Shown here one piece after another: positions 54,740 through 62,328 of a stretch of DNA of 64,000 bases. Source of the stretch: Terriglobus tenax (GTDB taxonomy: Bacteria > Acidobacteriota > Terriglobia > Terriglobales > Acidobacteriaceae); contig NZ_JAGSYA010000004.1 of NCBI RefSeq assembly GCF_025685395.1, positions 682,001 to 746,000 on the forward strand, given 5' to 3'. Positions within the stretch are counted from its first letter, which is position 1. Every line of letters begins with the position of its first letter. The notes beneath the pieces are model-generated. The model saw only the letters and a list, made by a program, of their open reading frames with translations. It was not told the DNA's origin and made no database searches. The position numbers and the translations under genes are program-made.

Positions 54740-56152
54740 CTACTTCGCTACAGCCTTCAGATACCGGTAGAAGAACTCCACACCCGCATCAAAATCCACC
54801 ACTTTGATGCGCTCATCTCGGCCATGCGCGCGGTTCTCATCGCGGTCCATTCCCATCCCCGCAATGCCGTAGCTCGGCATGCCCGCCGCGGTCGTGTAAA
54901 TCGAGTCACTCGCACCCGCCACCATTCCCGGAACAATCGGCAACCCGGGCCACATCTGCTCGGTCACTTCCTTCAGCGGCCCAAACACAGCAGGCATTGG
55001 CGGTGGCGGCGGTGTGCTCTTCCGATCCGGCGCTGTATCGCTCACTACACCGTTATCGCTCTTGTACTTCACCGTTACATCCTTATCCCCAATCACCCTG
55101 ATCAGCGCCATCCGCACCTCCTCCTGCGTATGCCCCGGCAGAATGCGGCAGTTCACATTCGCCTCCGCACTGCCCGGCAGTGCATTCGGAGCATGTCCTC
55201 CGTGAATCATCGTCGCCACACAGGTTGTCCGCAGACTGGGATTGATCGACGGCTTCGCGCTCAACCGCTTCACCGCCGCGGCATCCGGAGGAGTCTTCAG
55301 CACCGCCAGCCGGTCCACCGCGTCCTGCCCCTTCTCCAGCTTCGCCGTCGCCGCAAACTCGGCGCGGGTCACTTCGTTCAACTCAAACGGGAACTCGTAG
55401 CTCTCAATCTTTTCCAGCGCCTTCGCCAGCCGATAAATCGCGTTGCCCGGCATCGGCTCCGACGAGTGCCCTCCCGGCGAGGTGGTAGATACCATGTAAT
55501 CCGCATAGGTCTTCTCCGTGGCCTCCACACCCAGCAGAAACGGCTTGCCCTTGTCCGTCATCAGGCCGCCCGCATCCGGATTTATCACGAACTCCGCCTT
55601 CATCGCCTCGGGATGGTTCTTCAGCAGCCACTCCACACCGTTGATCGTGCCGCCTCCCTCTTCGTTGTCCGTCAGTGCCAGAATGATCTCGCGACCGGGC
55701 ACATATCCCTCGCGCTTCATGCGCAGAAACGCCGCCACCGCCGCCGCGTCCGAGTTCTTCATATCAATCGTGCCGCGACCGTAGAAGTATCCGTCCTTCT
55801 CCGTAAACTCGAACGGATCGGTATCCGCCCAGTCTTCCTTCTTCGCCTCCACCACATCCAGGTGGCAGATGATCAGCATCGGCTGCAGCGTGCCTCCTGC
55901 CCTGGCCGGATAACGCACTACCAGGTTCTGCGTCGTGGGTGTCGGCCCCAGCAGCTTCACACCCTCAGCCGCAAACCCCGCAGCCAGAAAACGCTTCCGC
56001 AATGCTTCCGATGCCTGGGTGATGCCATGCGTGTGCGTCGTATTGATCTCGATCAGCTCTTTGAAGATCGCGCGCGCTTCTTTCTGTTCCGCCGTCTGGG
56101 CCATACCGGCCACACTCACCACACACAACAACACGCCTGCAGCAATCTTCAT
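54740..56152 (-). CDS. Exported M20/M25/M40 family peptidase
   Basis: ATG 56152 gives a signal peptide (MKIAAGVLLCVVSVAGMAQ) and 470 residues. Metal and catalytic motifs are ICHLDVVEA, YGRGTIDMKNSDA and ALTDNEEGGG, and the dimerisation domain has SPGGHSSEP. This is the carboxypeptidase/dipeptidase group of M20. A Pro-rich insertion (STPPPPPMP) lies in the C-terminal part. It would trim peptides in the periplasm. It is divergent from ccmA. Confidence 0.9.
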   Translation of the reverse strand: MKIAAGVLLCVVSVAGMAQTAEQKEARAIFKELIEINTTHTHGITQASEALRKRFLAAGFAAEGVKLLGPTPTTQNLVVRYPARAGGTLQPMLIICHLDVVEAKKEDWADTDPFEFTEKDGYFYGRGTIDMKNSDAAAVAAFLRMKREGYVPGREIILALTDNEEGGGTINGVEWLLKNHPEAMKAEFVINPDAGGLMTDKGKPFLLGVEATEKTYADYMVSTTSPGGHSSEPMPGNAIYRLAKALEKIESYEFPFELNEVTRAEFAATAKLEKGQDAVDRLAVLKTPPDAAAVKRLSAKPSINPSLRTTCVATMIHGGHAPNALPGSAEANVNCRILPGHTQEEVRMALIRVIGDKDVTVKYKSDNGVVSDTAPDRKSTPPPPPMPAVFGPLKEVTEQMWPGLPIVPGMVAGASDSIYTTAAGMPSYGIAGMGMDRDENRAHGRDERIKVVDFDAGVEFFYRYLKAVAK

Positions 56153-56219
56153 TCTCGCGACCTCGTGCCTCCAAGCTAACCACACCTGCCCGGCGAACCC
56201 CTATACTTTCCTTTAGCGC

Positions 56220-56894
56220 ATGTCAGCAGCGGAACTCACCAACGTCACCAAACTCTACGGCCGCTTCGCCGCGCTGAAGAATCTTTCCCTCTCGCTCGAA
56301 GCAGGCGCGGTCTATCTCGTCCTGGGCGAGAACGGCGCTGGCAAGTCCTCACTTCTGCGGATGCTGGCCGGGCTCTCCACACCCACGCGTGGCAAGCTCA
56401 CCGTGCTTGGCGGACAAGCCAATCGCCAGCAGAAGCGTGTTGCCTATATGAGCCACGCCACCATGCTGTATGACGAGCTGACCGGCATGGAGAACCTGAC
56501 CTATTACACCGGCCTGCGCAAGGGCGCCGGCGACTGCGAGTGTGCCGGCTCGCCGGAGATGGCCCTGCGCGCCGTCGGTCTCGACCCGCACCTGAAGAAG
56601 CCGGTCAGCGAATACTCGCAGGGCATGCGCCAGCGCGTCTCGCTGGCCCGCGTGCTCGCCGCCGATCCCGAACTCCTGCTGCTCGATGAACCCTTCTCGA
56701 ACCTCGACGTCCAGTCCGTCGCCCAGATGCTCGATCTGCTCAAGGACTTCCGCACCTGGCCGCTGGCCAACGGCAACGCGCGCACCATTGTGCTGACCAC
56801 CCACCAGGCCGAGCTAGCCATGCCGCTCTGCGACCACGTGCTCCGTCTTCAGGCCGGGGAGTTCGTCTCCATGGAGGCCACCGTCTCCGCATGA
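56220..56894 (+). CDS. ccmA: Cytochrome c biogenesis ABC transporter ATP-binding protein
   Basis: The 224-residue product has Walker A GENGAGKSS, signature YSQGMRQR, Walker B LLLLDEP and switch His (TTHQAEL). It follows CcmA in length and in the short, compact nucleotide-binding domain. With CcmB and CcmC it drives release of holo-CcmE. TATACT at 56202-56207 might be a -10 box. The stop overlaps the next start (ATGA). The gene order shown here justifies ccmA rather than a generic ABC ATPase. Confidence 0.85.
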   Translation: MSAAELTNVTKLYGRFAALKNLSLSLEAGAVYLVLGENGAGKSSLLRMLAGLSTPTRGKLTVLGGQANRQQKRVAYMSHATMLYDELTGMENLTYYTGLRKGAGDCECAGSPEMALRAVGLDPHLKKPVSEYSQGMRQRVSLARVLAADPELLLLDEPFSNLDVQSVAQMLDLLKDFRTWPLANGNARTIVLTTHQAELAMPLCDHVLRLQAGEFVSMEATVSA

Positions 56895-57385
56895 AGCCTG
56901 TCAGCAAAACCAATGCCGCACGCATCCTCGATCAGCTTGGCATTCCATATGAGATTCGCACTTACGAGGTCGATCCGGCGGACCTGACCGCCATCTCCGT
57001 CGCCAAGAAGATCGATATGCCGCTGGAACAGGTCTTCAAGACGCTGCTCTCTCGCCTGCACTCGGGTGAGTATGTCTTCGCCGTCGTCCCGGGCGACTCC
57101 GAACTTGACCTGAAGAAGCTGGCCGCAGCGGCGGGAGAAAAAAAGGCCGAACTGGCCTCGCTCAAAGACGTCGAGCCGCTGACCGGCTACATCCGCGGCG
57201 GCGTCACCGTCATGGGCGCAAAGAAGGCCTTCCGCGCCTTTGCCGATGAGACCCTGGAGCTGTGGGACACCATCTCCGTCTCCGCCGGCCAGCGCGGCAT
57301 GCAGATTTTGCTCTCGCCCGCAGACTACCTGCGCGCCAGCGAAGCCGAGGTCGTTGACCTCACGAAAGCTCCGGTGCAGCCATGA
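56891..57385 (+). CDS. ybaK: Cys-tRNA(Pro)/Cys-tRNA(Cys) deacylase YbaK/EbsC-like
   Basis: The 164-residue protein has the editing-domain features NAARILDQLGIPYEIRTYEV, EQVFKTLLS, FAVVPGDSELDLKKLA and GVTVMGAKKAFRAF with a conserved Lys in KTL. It hydrolyses mis-charged Cys-tRNA(Pro). It overlaps ccmA (ATGA) and ccmB (ATGA) by four bases each, so it is firmly inside the ccm operon, where no tRNA-editing protein would be expected. Confidence 0.88.
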   Translation: MKPVSKTNAARILDQLGIPYEIRTYEVDPADLTAISVAKKIDMPLEQVFKTLLSRLHSGEYVFAVVPGDSELDLKKLAAAAGEKKAELASLKDVEPLTGYIRGGVTVMGAKKAFRAFADETLELWDTISVSAGQRGMQILLSPADYLRASEAEVVDLTKAPVQP

Positions 57386-58062
57386 ACTATCTCCGCACTA
57401 CCTGGTTGCACCTTCAACGGGAAATCCGCCTTGAACTGCGCTCCCGCGATGCCCTGCTGGGTATGGCCTTCTTCACCCTGCTGATCGTCGTGGTCTTTTC
57501 ACTGGCCTTCGACCCCACATCGCAGCCAACGCTGGCCCGGCAGATCGCCGGCGGCCTGCTGTGGACCGGCCTCCTCTTCGCCTCCACCACCGCCCTGAAC
57601 CAGTCCTGGTCCCGCGAGATGAGAAACGGCGTCCTGGACGCCCAGCGCATGTCGCCCTCCGCGCCCTCGGCGCTCTTTCTGGGCAAAGCCATCGCCAACT
57701 TTCTCTTCCTTACCGTGATCGAGGCCATCCTGGCCCCCATCTTCTTTCTCTTCTTCAATCTCCACATTCTCGGCCAGGCCTCTGCCCTGCTTCTTCTGCT
57801 TCCTCTAGGGACGTGGGCGATTACCGTCAACGGCACCTTCTTCGCCGCGCTGGGCCTCCGCTCCCGCAGCCGCGAACTTCTTCTGCCGCTTATTCTTTTC
57901 CCCATTGCTCTGCCCGCCCTGCTGGCCATGATCCAGGCCGCTACCGGCATCCTGACCGGCGATGCAGAACCCACCACGGGACTTCGCATTCTGGCGGCCT
58001 ACGACGCCGCCTACACCACAGTCTCCCTGCTGCTCTTCGATTCCATCCTCTCCGCCGAGTAG
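57382..58062 (+). CDS. ccmB: Cytochrome c biogenesis permease CcmB
   Basis: The 226-residue protein has six predicted membrane helices (for example LLGMAFFTLLIVVVFSLAFD, LLLLPLGTWAITVNGTFFAA) and the conserved ALNQSWSREMRNGVLDAQ loop with GALLLWTGLLF-type start, as in CcmB. It pairs with CcmA. It overlaps ybaK and is followed by a 70-base gap to ccmC. Confidence 0.88.
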   Translation: MNYLRTTWLHLQREIRLELRSRDALLGMAFFTLLIVVVFSLAFDPTSQPTLARQIAGGLLWTGLLFASTTALNQSWSREMRNGVLDAQRMSPSAPSALFLGKAIANFLFLTVIEAILAPIFFLFFNLHILGQASALLLLLPLGTWAITVNGTFFAALGLRSRSRELLLPLILFPIALPALLAMIQAATGILTGDAEPTTGLRILAAYDAAYTTVSLLLFDSILSAE

Positions 58063-58132
58063 ACTGGCCGCCGGCTGCTCGAATCGATATCCGCACAGCC
58101 TTTCCGTAGCGATTCGATACACTAAAAGCACT

Positions 58133-58831
58133 GTGCAAGCCCTTAAGAAACCCCTCGCGATTCTTTACCTGCTCGCGACCATCGGCGTCCTGATCTATGG
58201 CTTCCGCCTTGCGCTCTTCATTGTTCCGGAAGACGCCCTGCAGGGCGAAATCTCGCGCGCGTTCTACTATCACGTACCCAACGCGATCATCGCGCTCTGC
58301 TTCCCCTACGTGAACCTCGCTGGAGCGCTCGGCTACCTCTTCTTCCGTACGAAGGACACCGCCAAAGCCGCCGCATGGGACGCACTGGCCCTCGCCGCCG
58401 CTGAAGTCACCGTCGTCTTCTGCTCCATCGGTCTGGTCACCGGTTCCCTGTGGGGACGCGTCGCCTGGGGCATCTGGTGGACATGGGACGAACGCCTGAC
58501 CACCTTCCTCATCCTCTGGCTGCTCTACGTCAGTTATCTTCTGCTGCGCCGCTTCGCACAGCCCGGGCAGACCTCGACCTTGTCCTCGGTCCTCTCGGTC
58601 TTCGCCGCTGTCGATGTGCCCATCGTCTACTTCTCCATCCGCTGGTGGCGCACGCAGCATCCATCCCCCGTCTTCGGCGGCGGAGACGGTTCCGGCATGG
58701 ACCCGTCCATGAAGCCCGCCTTCTACTGGAACCTGCTCGGCTGGTTCCTCTGGGGCTGCTTTGTCATCGGCTTCCGCTACGTCAGCGCCCGTCGTGAACG
58801 CCTCGCCGAACTGCAGGAGGAGATCCTCTAA
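58133..58831 (+). CDS. ccmC: Cytochrome c biogenesis haem-handling protein CcmC
   Basis: GTG 58133 gives 232 residues with six helices. The WGxWWxWD haem-handling motif is WGIWWTWDERLT, with flanking conserved histidines (FYYHVPNA, and WWRTQHP). CcmC delivers haem to CcmE. Stop and next ATG overlap as TAATG. The tail RRERLAELQEEIL is cytoplasmic. Confidence 0.92.
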   Translation: MQALKKPLAILYLLATIGVLIYGFRLALFIVPEDALQGEISRAFYYHVPNAIIALCFPYVNLAGALGYLFFRTKDTAKAAAWDALALAAAEVTVVFCSIGLVTGSLWGRVAWGIWWTWDERLTTFLILWLLYVSYLLLRRFAQPGQTSTLSSVLSVFAAVDVPIVYFSIRWWRTQHPSPVFGGGDGSGMDPSMKPAFYWNLLGWFLWGCFVIGFRYVSARRERLAELQEEIL

Positions 58832-58929
58832 TGGCCCATCGCCACCTCATCCTCATCTACAGCTTTGTCATCGGAATCCAGGCCGCTTACTTCCTGTTCG
58901 CCCTGAACCGCTGGCGCAAGTCGCGCTAA
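58831..58929 (+). CDS. ccmD: Small CcmD-like membrane protein (32 aa)
   Basis: ATG 58831 overlaps the ccmC stop by one base. The peptide MAHRHLILIYSFVIGIQAAY ends in FLFALNRWRKSR: one helix with a basic cytoplasmic tail, the layout of CcmD, which holds holo-CcmE with CcmABC. Sequence is too short for a firm family call, so this rests on position, size and topology. Confidence 0.6.
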   Translation: MAHRHLILIYSFVIGIQAAYFLFALNRWRKSR

Positions 58930-59018
58930 GCCATACTCTTATTTGAGCAAGTTTAGTCAGATCTTCTGACGGATTAAACAGGGGCCTTCAGGCCACTGAA
59001 ATAGCCCTCGAAAATGGA

Positions 59019-59066
59019 AAGGCTTTAGCCCTGGCACTTTGCAAAAAGCCCAGGTCTAAAGCCCTT
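59019..59066. terminator. Hairpin between the ccm unit and the glycosyltransferase
   Basis: AAGGCTTTAG-CCTGG pairs with CCAGG-CTAAAGCCCTT with one mismatch and a loop of about 15 bases; CTTCTTCTTTTA follows on the plus side. It lies between convergent genes and can serve both. The stem also looks like a dispersed repeat. Confidence 0.55.
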
Positions 59067-59093
59067 CTTCTTTTATCCGCTGAAAAGTTAAAT

Positions 59094-59906
59094 CTACCGC
59101 CGCGCCGCTTCCGCCTGGACCGGCCGCTCGACCGGAGGCGTGACCATGCTGCTGGTGTCCTTCATCGCGGCAATGTCTTTGTCATAGCGGCCCACCAGCG
59201 AATTCCAGCGGATGATCGCCAGCTCTTCCAGCATCTTCGCGCCGTCCTTCAGGTAGCTCATCTGCGACCGCTCATCATGGCCCCAGGTCACCGGCACCTC
59301 GCGGATGCTGTACTTCAGCTTGCGCGCAATAAACAGCAGTTCCGGATCAAAGCCCCAGCGCTCAATGCGCTGCAGCCGGAAGATCACCTGCGCGGCGCTG
59401 CGGCGAAAGGCCTTGAAGCCACACTGCGTGTCCTTGTAAGGCAGACCCATCACCAGCCGGGTCATCGCGTTGAAGCAGCGTCCAAAGAAGCGGCGGTAGA
59501 GCGGCTGATGGATCGTCTGCCGCTGGCGCTCCAGCCAGCGCGAGCCGATGGCGACATCCGCCCCGGCCTCAAGTGAGGCAAACAGCAACTCCGCCTCTTC
59601 CATGGGAGCCGACAGGTCGGCATCGGTAAACATCACCATCTCGCCGGCGGCCTGCAGCAGTCCGTTGCGAACGCTGTAGCCCTTGCCGCGGTTTCCCTGG
59701 TTGTGGATCAACTGCAGGCGGGAATGATGTTCCATCCAGCGCTTTACAATCTCGGTGGTCTGGTCGGTGGAGCCATCGTCAACCACCAGCACTTCGGCAT
59801 CCCAGCCACGGTCGTTCACACAGGACAGTACCCGGTCGAGCGTGTGCTCAATCCGGGCCTGTTCGTTATAGGCCGGAATCACAATACTGATCTTCGGGTG
59901 CTGCAT
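59094..59906 (-). CDS. Family 2 glycosyltransferase, polyprenyl-phosphate sugar synthase-like
   Basis: The 270-residue protein has VIPAYNEQARIEHTL, VVDDGSTDQT, the DxD-type metal site FTDADLSAPMEEAE, GNRGKGYSVRNG and a TQCGFKAFRRSA acceptor-loop region. These are characteristic of dolichyl/undecaprenyl-phosphate glucose or mannose synthases (GT2). No C-terminal membrane helices are present, so it is a peripheral enzyme of the Alg5/DPM type. It is monocistronic. Confidence 0.87.
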   Translation of the reverse strand: MQHPKISIVIPAYNEQARIEHTLDRVLSCVNDRGWDAEVLVVDDGSTDQTTEIVKRWMEHHSRLQLIHNQGNRGKGYSVRNGLLQAAGEMVMFTDADLSAPMEEAELLFASLEAGADVAIGSRWLERQRQTIHQPLYRRFFGRCFNAMTRLVMGLPYKDTQCGFKAFRRSAAQVIFRLQRIERWGFDPELLFIARKLKYSIREVPVTWGHDERSQMSYLKDGAKMLEELAIIRWNSLVGRYDKDIAAMKDTSSMVTPPVERPVQAEAARR

Positions 59907-60019
59907 CTACTTCTTCACTCTCGCGCGGAACAGGGGTGCCGCCGTTCATCATACTCCTCCTTTTAGACGCAGGCGAAACGTCTTAAGACGGACTTTTGCG
60001 GTGTACACTCAACCTCATC

Positions 60020-61078
60020 ATGCAGGATGAGTTCCAGCCCCAGCCGCCCCAGGAAGCACCGCAGCCGCAGTCCCAACCTGCCCCGGCAGCACAGGCCTAC
60101 CGCTATGCGCCGCCGCCTCCGCCTGCACAATCTCCGTATAGCTATTACGCTGCGCCACCCCCGCCGCACCGGCCCCGTTCGCCGTGGTTCTGGCTGGGCA
60201 TCATCGGCGGTGCCGCCGTCGTCCTGGTCTGCCTCTTCTCCTTCTTTATCTACGCCATGATGAAGAGCGGCGACACGGAATCCTCCGGCGGTAGCGGTTC
60301 CGGCGGAAAGGTCGGCGTCATTGACCTGGGCGGCGTGATTCTCTCCGCCGATAAGTTCAACGAGCAGCTCCGTAAGATGGCCGACGATGACGACGTGAAG
60401 GTCATCATCCTGCACATCAACTCCCCCGGCGGCGGCGCAGCCGCATCGCAGGAGATCTATCACGAGGTCCTGCGCGTCCGGCAGGAGAAACACAAGAAGA
60501 TCATCGCCAGCATCGAGTCCGTCGGTGCCTCCGGCGCCTACTACATCGCCTCCGCCTGTGACCGCATCTACGCCAACCAGGCCTCCGTTGTCGGCTCCAT
60601 CGGCGTCATCATGGAGTGGATGAACTACGGCGACCTGATGCGCTGGGCCAAGCTCAAGAACGTCGTTCTGAAGGCCGGCGCCCTGAAAGACGCAGGCAGC
60701 CCCGCCCGCGACCTGACCCCGGAAGAGCAGGCCTACTTCCAGACCCTGGTCGACAACATGCACATCCAGTTCATCCACGACGTCGCTGCCGGCCGCCACG
60801 TGGCCGATGACAAAATCAAGCCGCTGGCTACCGGCCAGGTCTGGACCGGCGAACAGGCGCTTCCCTTGGGCCTGATCGACCGCCAGGGCGGTTTCCGTGT
60901 TGCCCTGATGGAAACGGCCAAAGAGGCCGGCATCAGTGGTGAGCCAGGCATCGTACGCCCAAAGAAGGATAAGACGGGCGTGCTGGGCGCTCTGCTCAGC
61001 TCTGACGCCGACGATCTGTTCCCAAACCCCAGCAAACTGCTCAATGAGGCCCCCGGCTTTTATTTCATGTGGAAGTAA
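60020..61078 (+). CDS. sppA: Signal peptide peptidase SppA (S49), short form
   Basis: ATG 60020 gives 352 residues. A Pro/Gln-rich cytoplasmic N-terminus (about 1-53) precedes one helix (WFWLGIIGGAAVVLVCLFSF). The protease core has INSPGGGAAASQEIYHEV, the nucleophile S171 in VGASGAYYIASAC and general base K223 in GALKDAGSP, a 52-residue separation as in Bacillus SppA. It degrades leftover signal peptides in the membrane. Monocistronic. Confidence 0.9.
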   Translation: MQDEFQPQPPQEAPQPQSQPAPAAQAYRYAPPPPPAQSPYSYYAAPPPPHRPRSPWFWLGIIGGAAVVLVCLFSFFIYAMMKSGDTESSGGSGSGGKVGVIDLGGVILSADKFNEQLRKMADDDDVKVIILHINSPGGGAAASQEIYHEVLRVRQEKHKKIIASIESVGASGAYYIASACDRIYANQASVVGSIGVIMEWMNYGDLMRWAKLKNVVLKAGALKDAGSPARDLTPEEQAYFQTLVDNMHIQFIHDVAAGRHVADDKIKPLATGQVWTGEQALPLGLIDRQGGFRVALMETAKEAGISGEPGIVRPKKDKTGVLGALLSSDADDLFPNPSKLLNEAPGFYFMWK

Positions 61079-61198
61079 GGGGGAAAATGTTTTGAAACTC
61101 CCCTTTGCCGTCGTTCGTCAAAACGTGTAAAGCTAGAGCTGTCTCGCATTTACACGCTTTCCCGGACCCCTGACACCGCAAGCCCCGAAAGGATGCTG

Positions 61199-61522
61199 AT
61201 GACCAAGGCCGACCTCGTTGAAAAAGTCACCGCACTCGGAGACCTGACCCGCCGTGATGGCGAAGTCATCGTAGATACCCTGTTCGACTCCGTGATCGGC
61301 GCCCTGAAGACCGGGGACAAGATTGAGATCCGCGGATTCGGCTCCTTCCGCACGCGCCAGAGAAAGCCGCGCATCGGCCGCAATCCCAAGACCGGAGCCA
61401 AGGTCGACGTCCCGGCCAAGCGTGTTCCCTACTTCAAACCCGCGAAAGAACTGCGCGATCTTGTGAACCCCAAGGACCACTCCGGCGGCGAGGTCGATGT
61501 CCATCACCCGCCCGCAATGTAA
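61199..61522 (+). CDS. HU/IHF family DNA-binding protein
   Basis: ATG 61199 with GAAAGG 6 bases upstream is favoured over the ATG at 61193. The 107-residue product has the HU fold (MTKADLVEKVTALGDLTRRD, IEIRGFGSFRTRQRK) and the DNA-binding arm with RIGRNPKTGAKVDVPAK. A short His/Gly tail (GGEVDVHHPPAM) is added. The arm PKTG fits IHF/HU subunits; which is not decided. It bends and packs DNA. Its own strong terminator follows. Confidence 0.92.
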   Translation: MTKADLVEKVTALGDLTRRDGEVIVDTLFDSVIGALKTGDKIEIRGFGSFRTRQRKPRIGRNPKTGAKVDVPAKRVPYFKPAKELRDLVNPKDHSGGEVDVHHPPAM

Positions 61523-61543
61523 GTTCGTTACAACCGGAACAAG

Positions 61544-61574
61544 AAAGCGCTTCCCCTGAGAGGAAGCGCTTTTT
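61544..61574 (+). terminator. Intrinsic terminator of the HU-like gene
   Basis: Perfect 11-bp stem AAAGCGCTTCC / GGAAGCGCTTT with a 7-base loop and TTATTT after it. Confidence 0.87.
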
Positions 61575-61647
61575 ATTTGCTGATTTCTGGTTGCCATTCC
61601 TGAAGCAGTGAAGGACCTGCTTCTTTTTGCAGGGTGCCACCTGGTCC

Positions 61648-62328
61648 TTATCCGGGCCACTTCTCCAGCACAATCGCCTCTGCCCGCGCCTTCACTTCAT
61701 CCAGGCTCAGCACAGTCGAGTCCACCAGGACAGCGTCTTCGGCTGGACGCAGCGGCGACTCGGTACGCGTGCGGTCACGTTCATCCCGCTCCCGCAGCTC
61801 GCGTTTGACGTCGTCGGCCGACGGCTGCCCCTGCGTTGGCCCGGTCTGGATAAAGCGGCGTTCTCCACGCGCATCCGGTGAGGCGTCGAGGAAGATTTTC
61901 ACCTCGGCCTTCGGAAAGACGACCGTGCCGATGTCACGCCCTTCCATCACCACGCCACCTTCGGCGCCCATCCGCTGCTGCGCGGCCACCATCAGGGCTC
62001 GCACCCTGGGGTGAACGCTTACTCTGGAGGCTGCCTGCGTTACGTCCTTCTCGCGAAGCTGTGTGGTCACATCCTCGCCATCCAGCAGAACGCGGTTCCC
62101 CCCCTCGGTGGGCTCCAGCGCAATCGCAGTCATCTCCGCCATGGCCGCAAGGGCTGCCTCGTCTTCCAGGGGAAGTCCGAGGCGCAGCGCCTTGAGTGCG
62201 GTGGCGCGATACATCGCGCCGCTTTCCAGGTTCAACAGGCCAAAGCGCTTTGCCAGGAAAGCGGCGATCGTGCTTTTTCCAGCTCCGGAAGGTCCATCGA
62301 TGGCAACGACGGGCTTACGTACAGCCAT
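61648..62328 (-). CDS. cmk: Cytidylate kinase
   Basis: The 226-residue product has the P-loop GPSGAGKST, the CMP-binding insert (ESGAMYRATALKALRLGLPL) and VMEGRDIGTVVFPKAEVKIF, hallmarks of the CMP/dCMP kinase. It phosphorylates CMP and dCMP for nucleotide supply. Its ATG immediately follows the stop of the repeat-rich gene at 62329, so it is co-transcribed with it. Confidence 0.95.
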   Translation of the reverse strand: MAVRKPVVAIDGPSGAGKSTIAAFLAKRFGLLNLESGAMYRATALKALRLGLPLEDEAALAAMAEMTAIALEPTEGGNRVLLDGEDVTTQLREKDVTQAASRVSVHPRVRALMVAAQQRMGAEGGVVMEGRDIGTVVFPKAEVKIFLDASPDARGERRFIQTGPTQGQPSADDVKRELRERDERDRTRTESPLRPAEDAVLVDSTVLSLDEVKARAEAIVLEKWPG

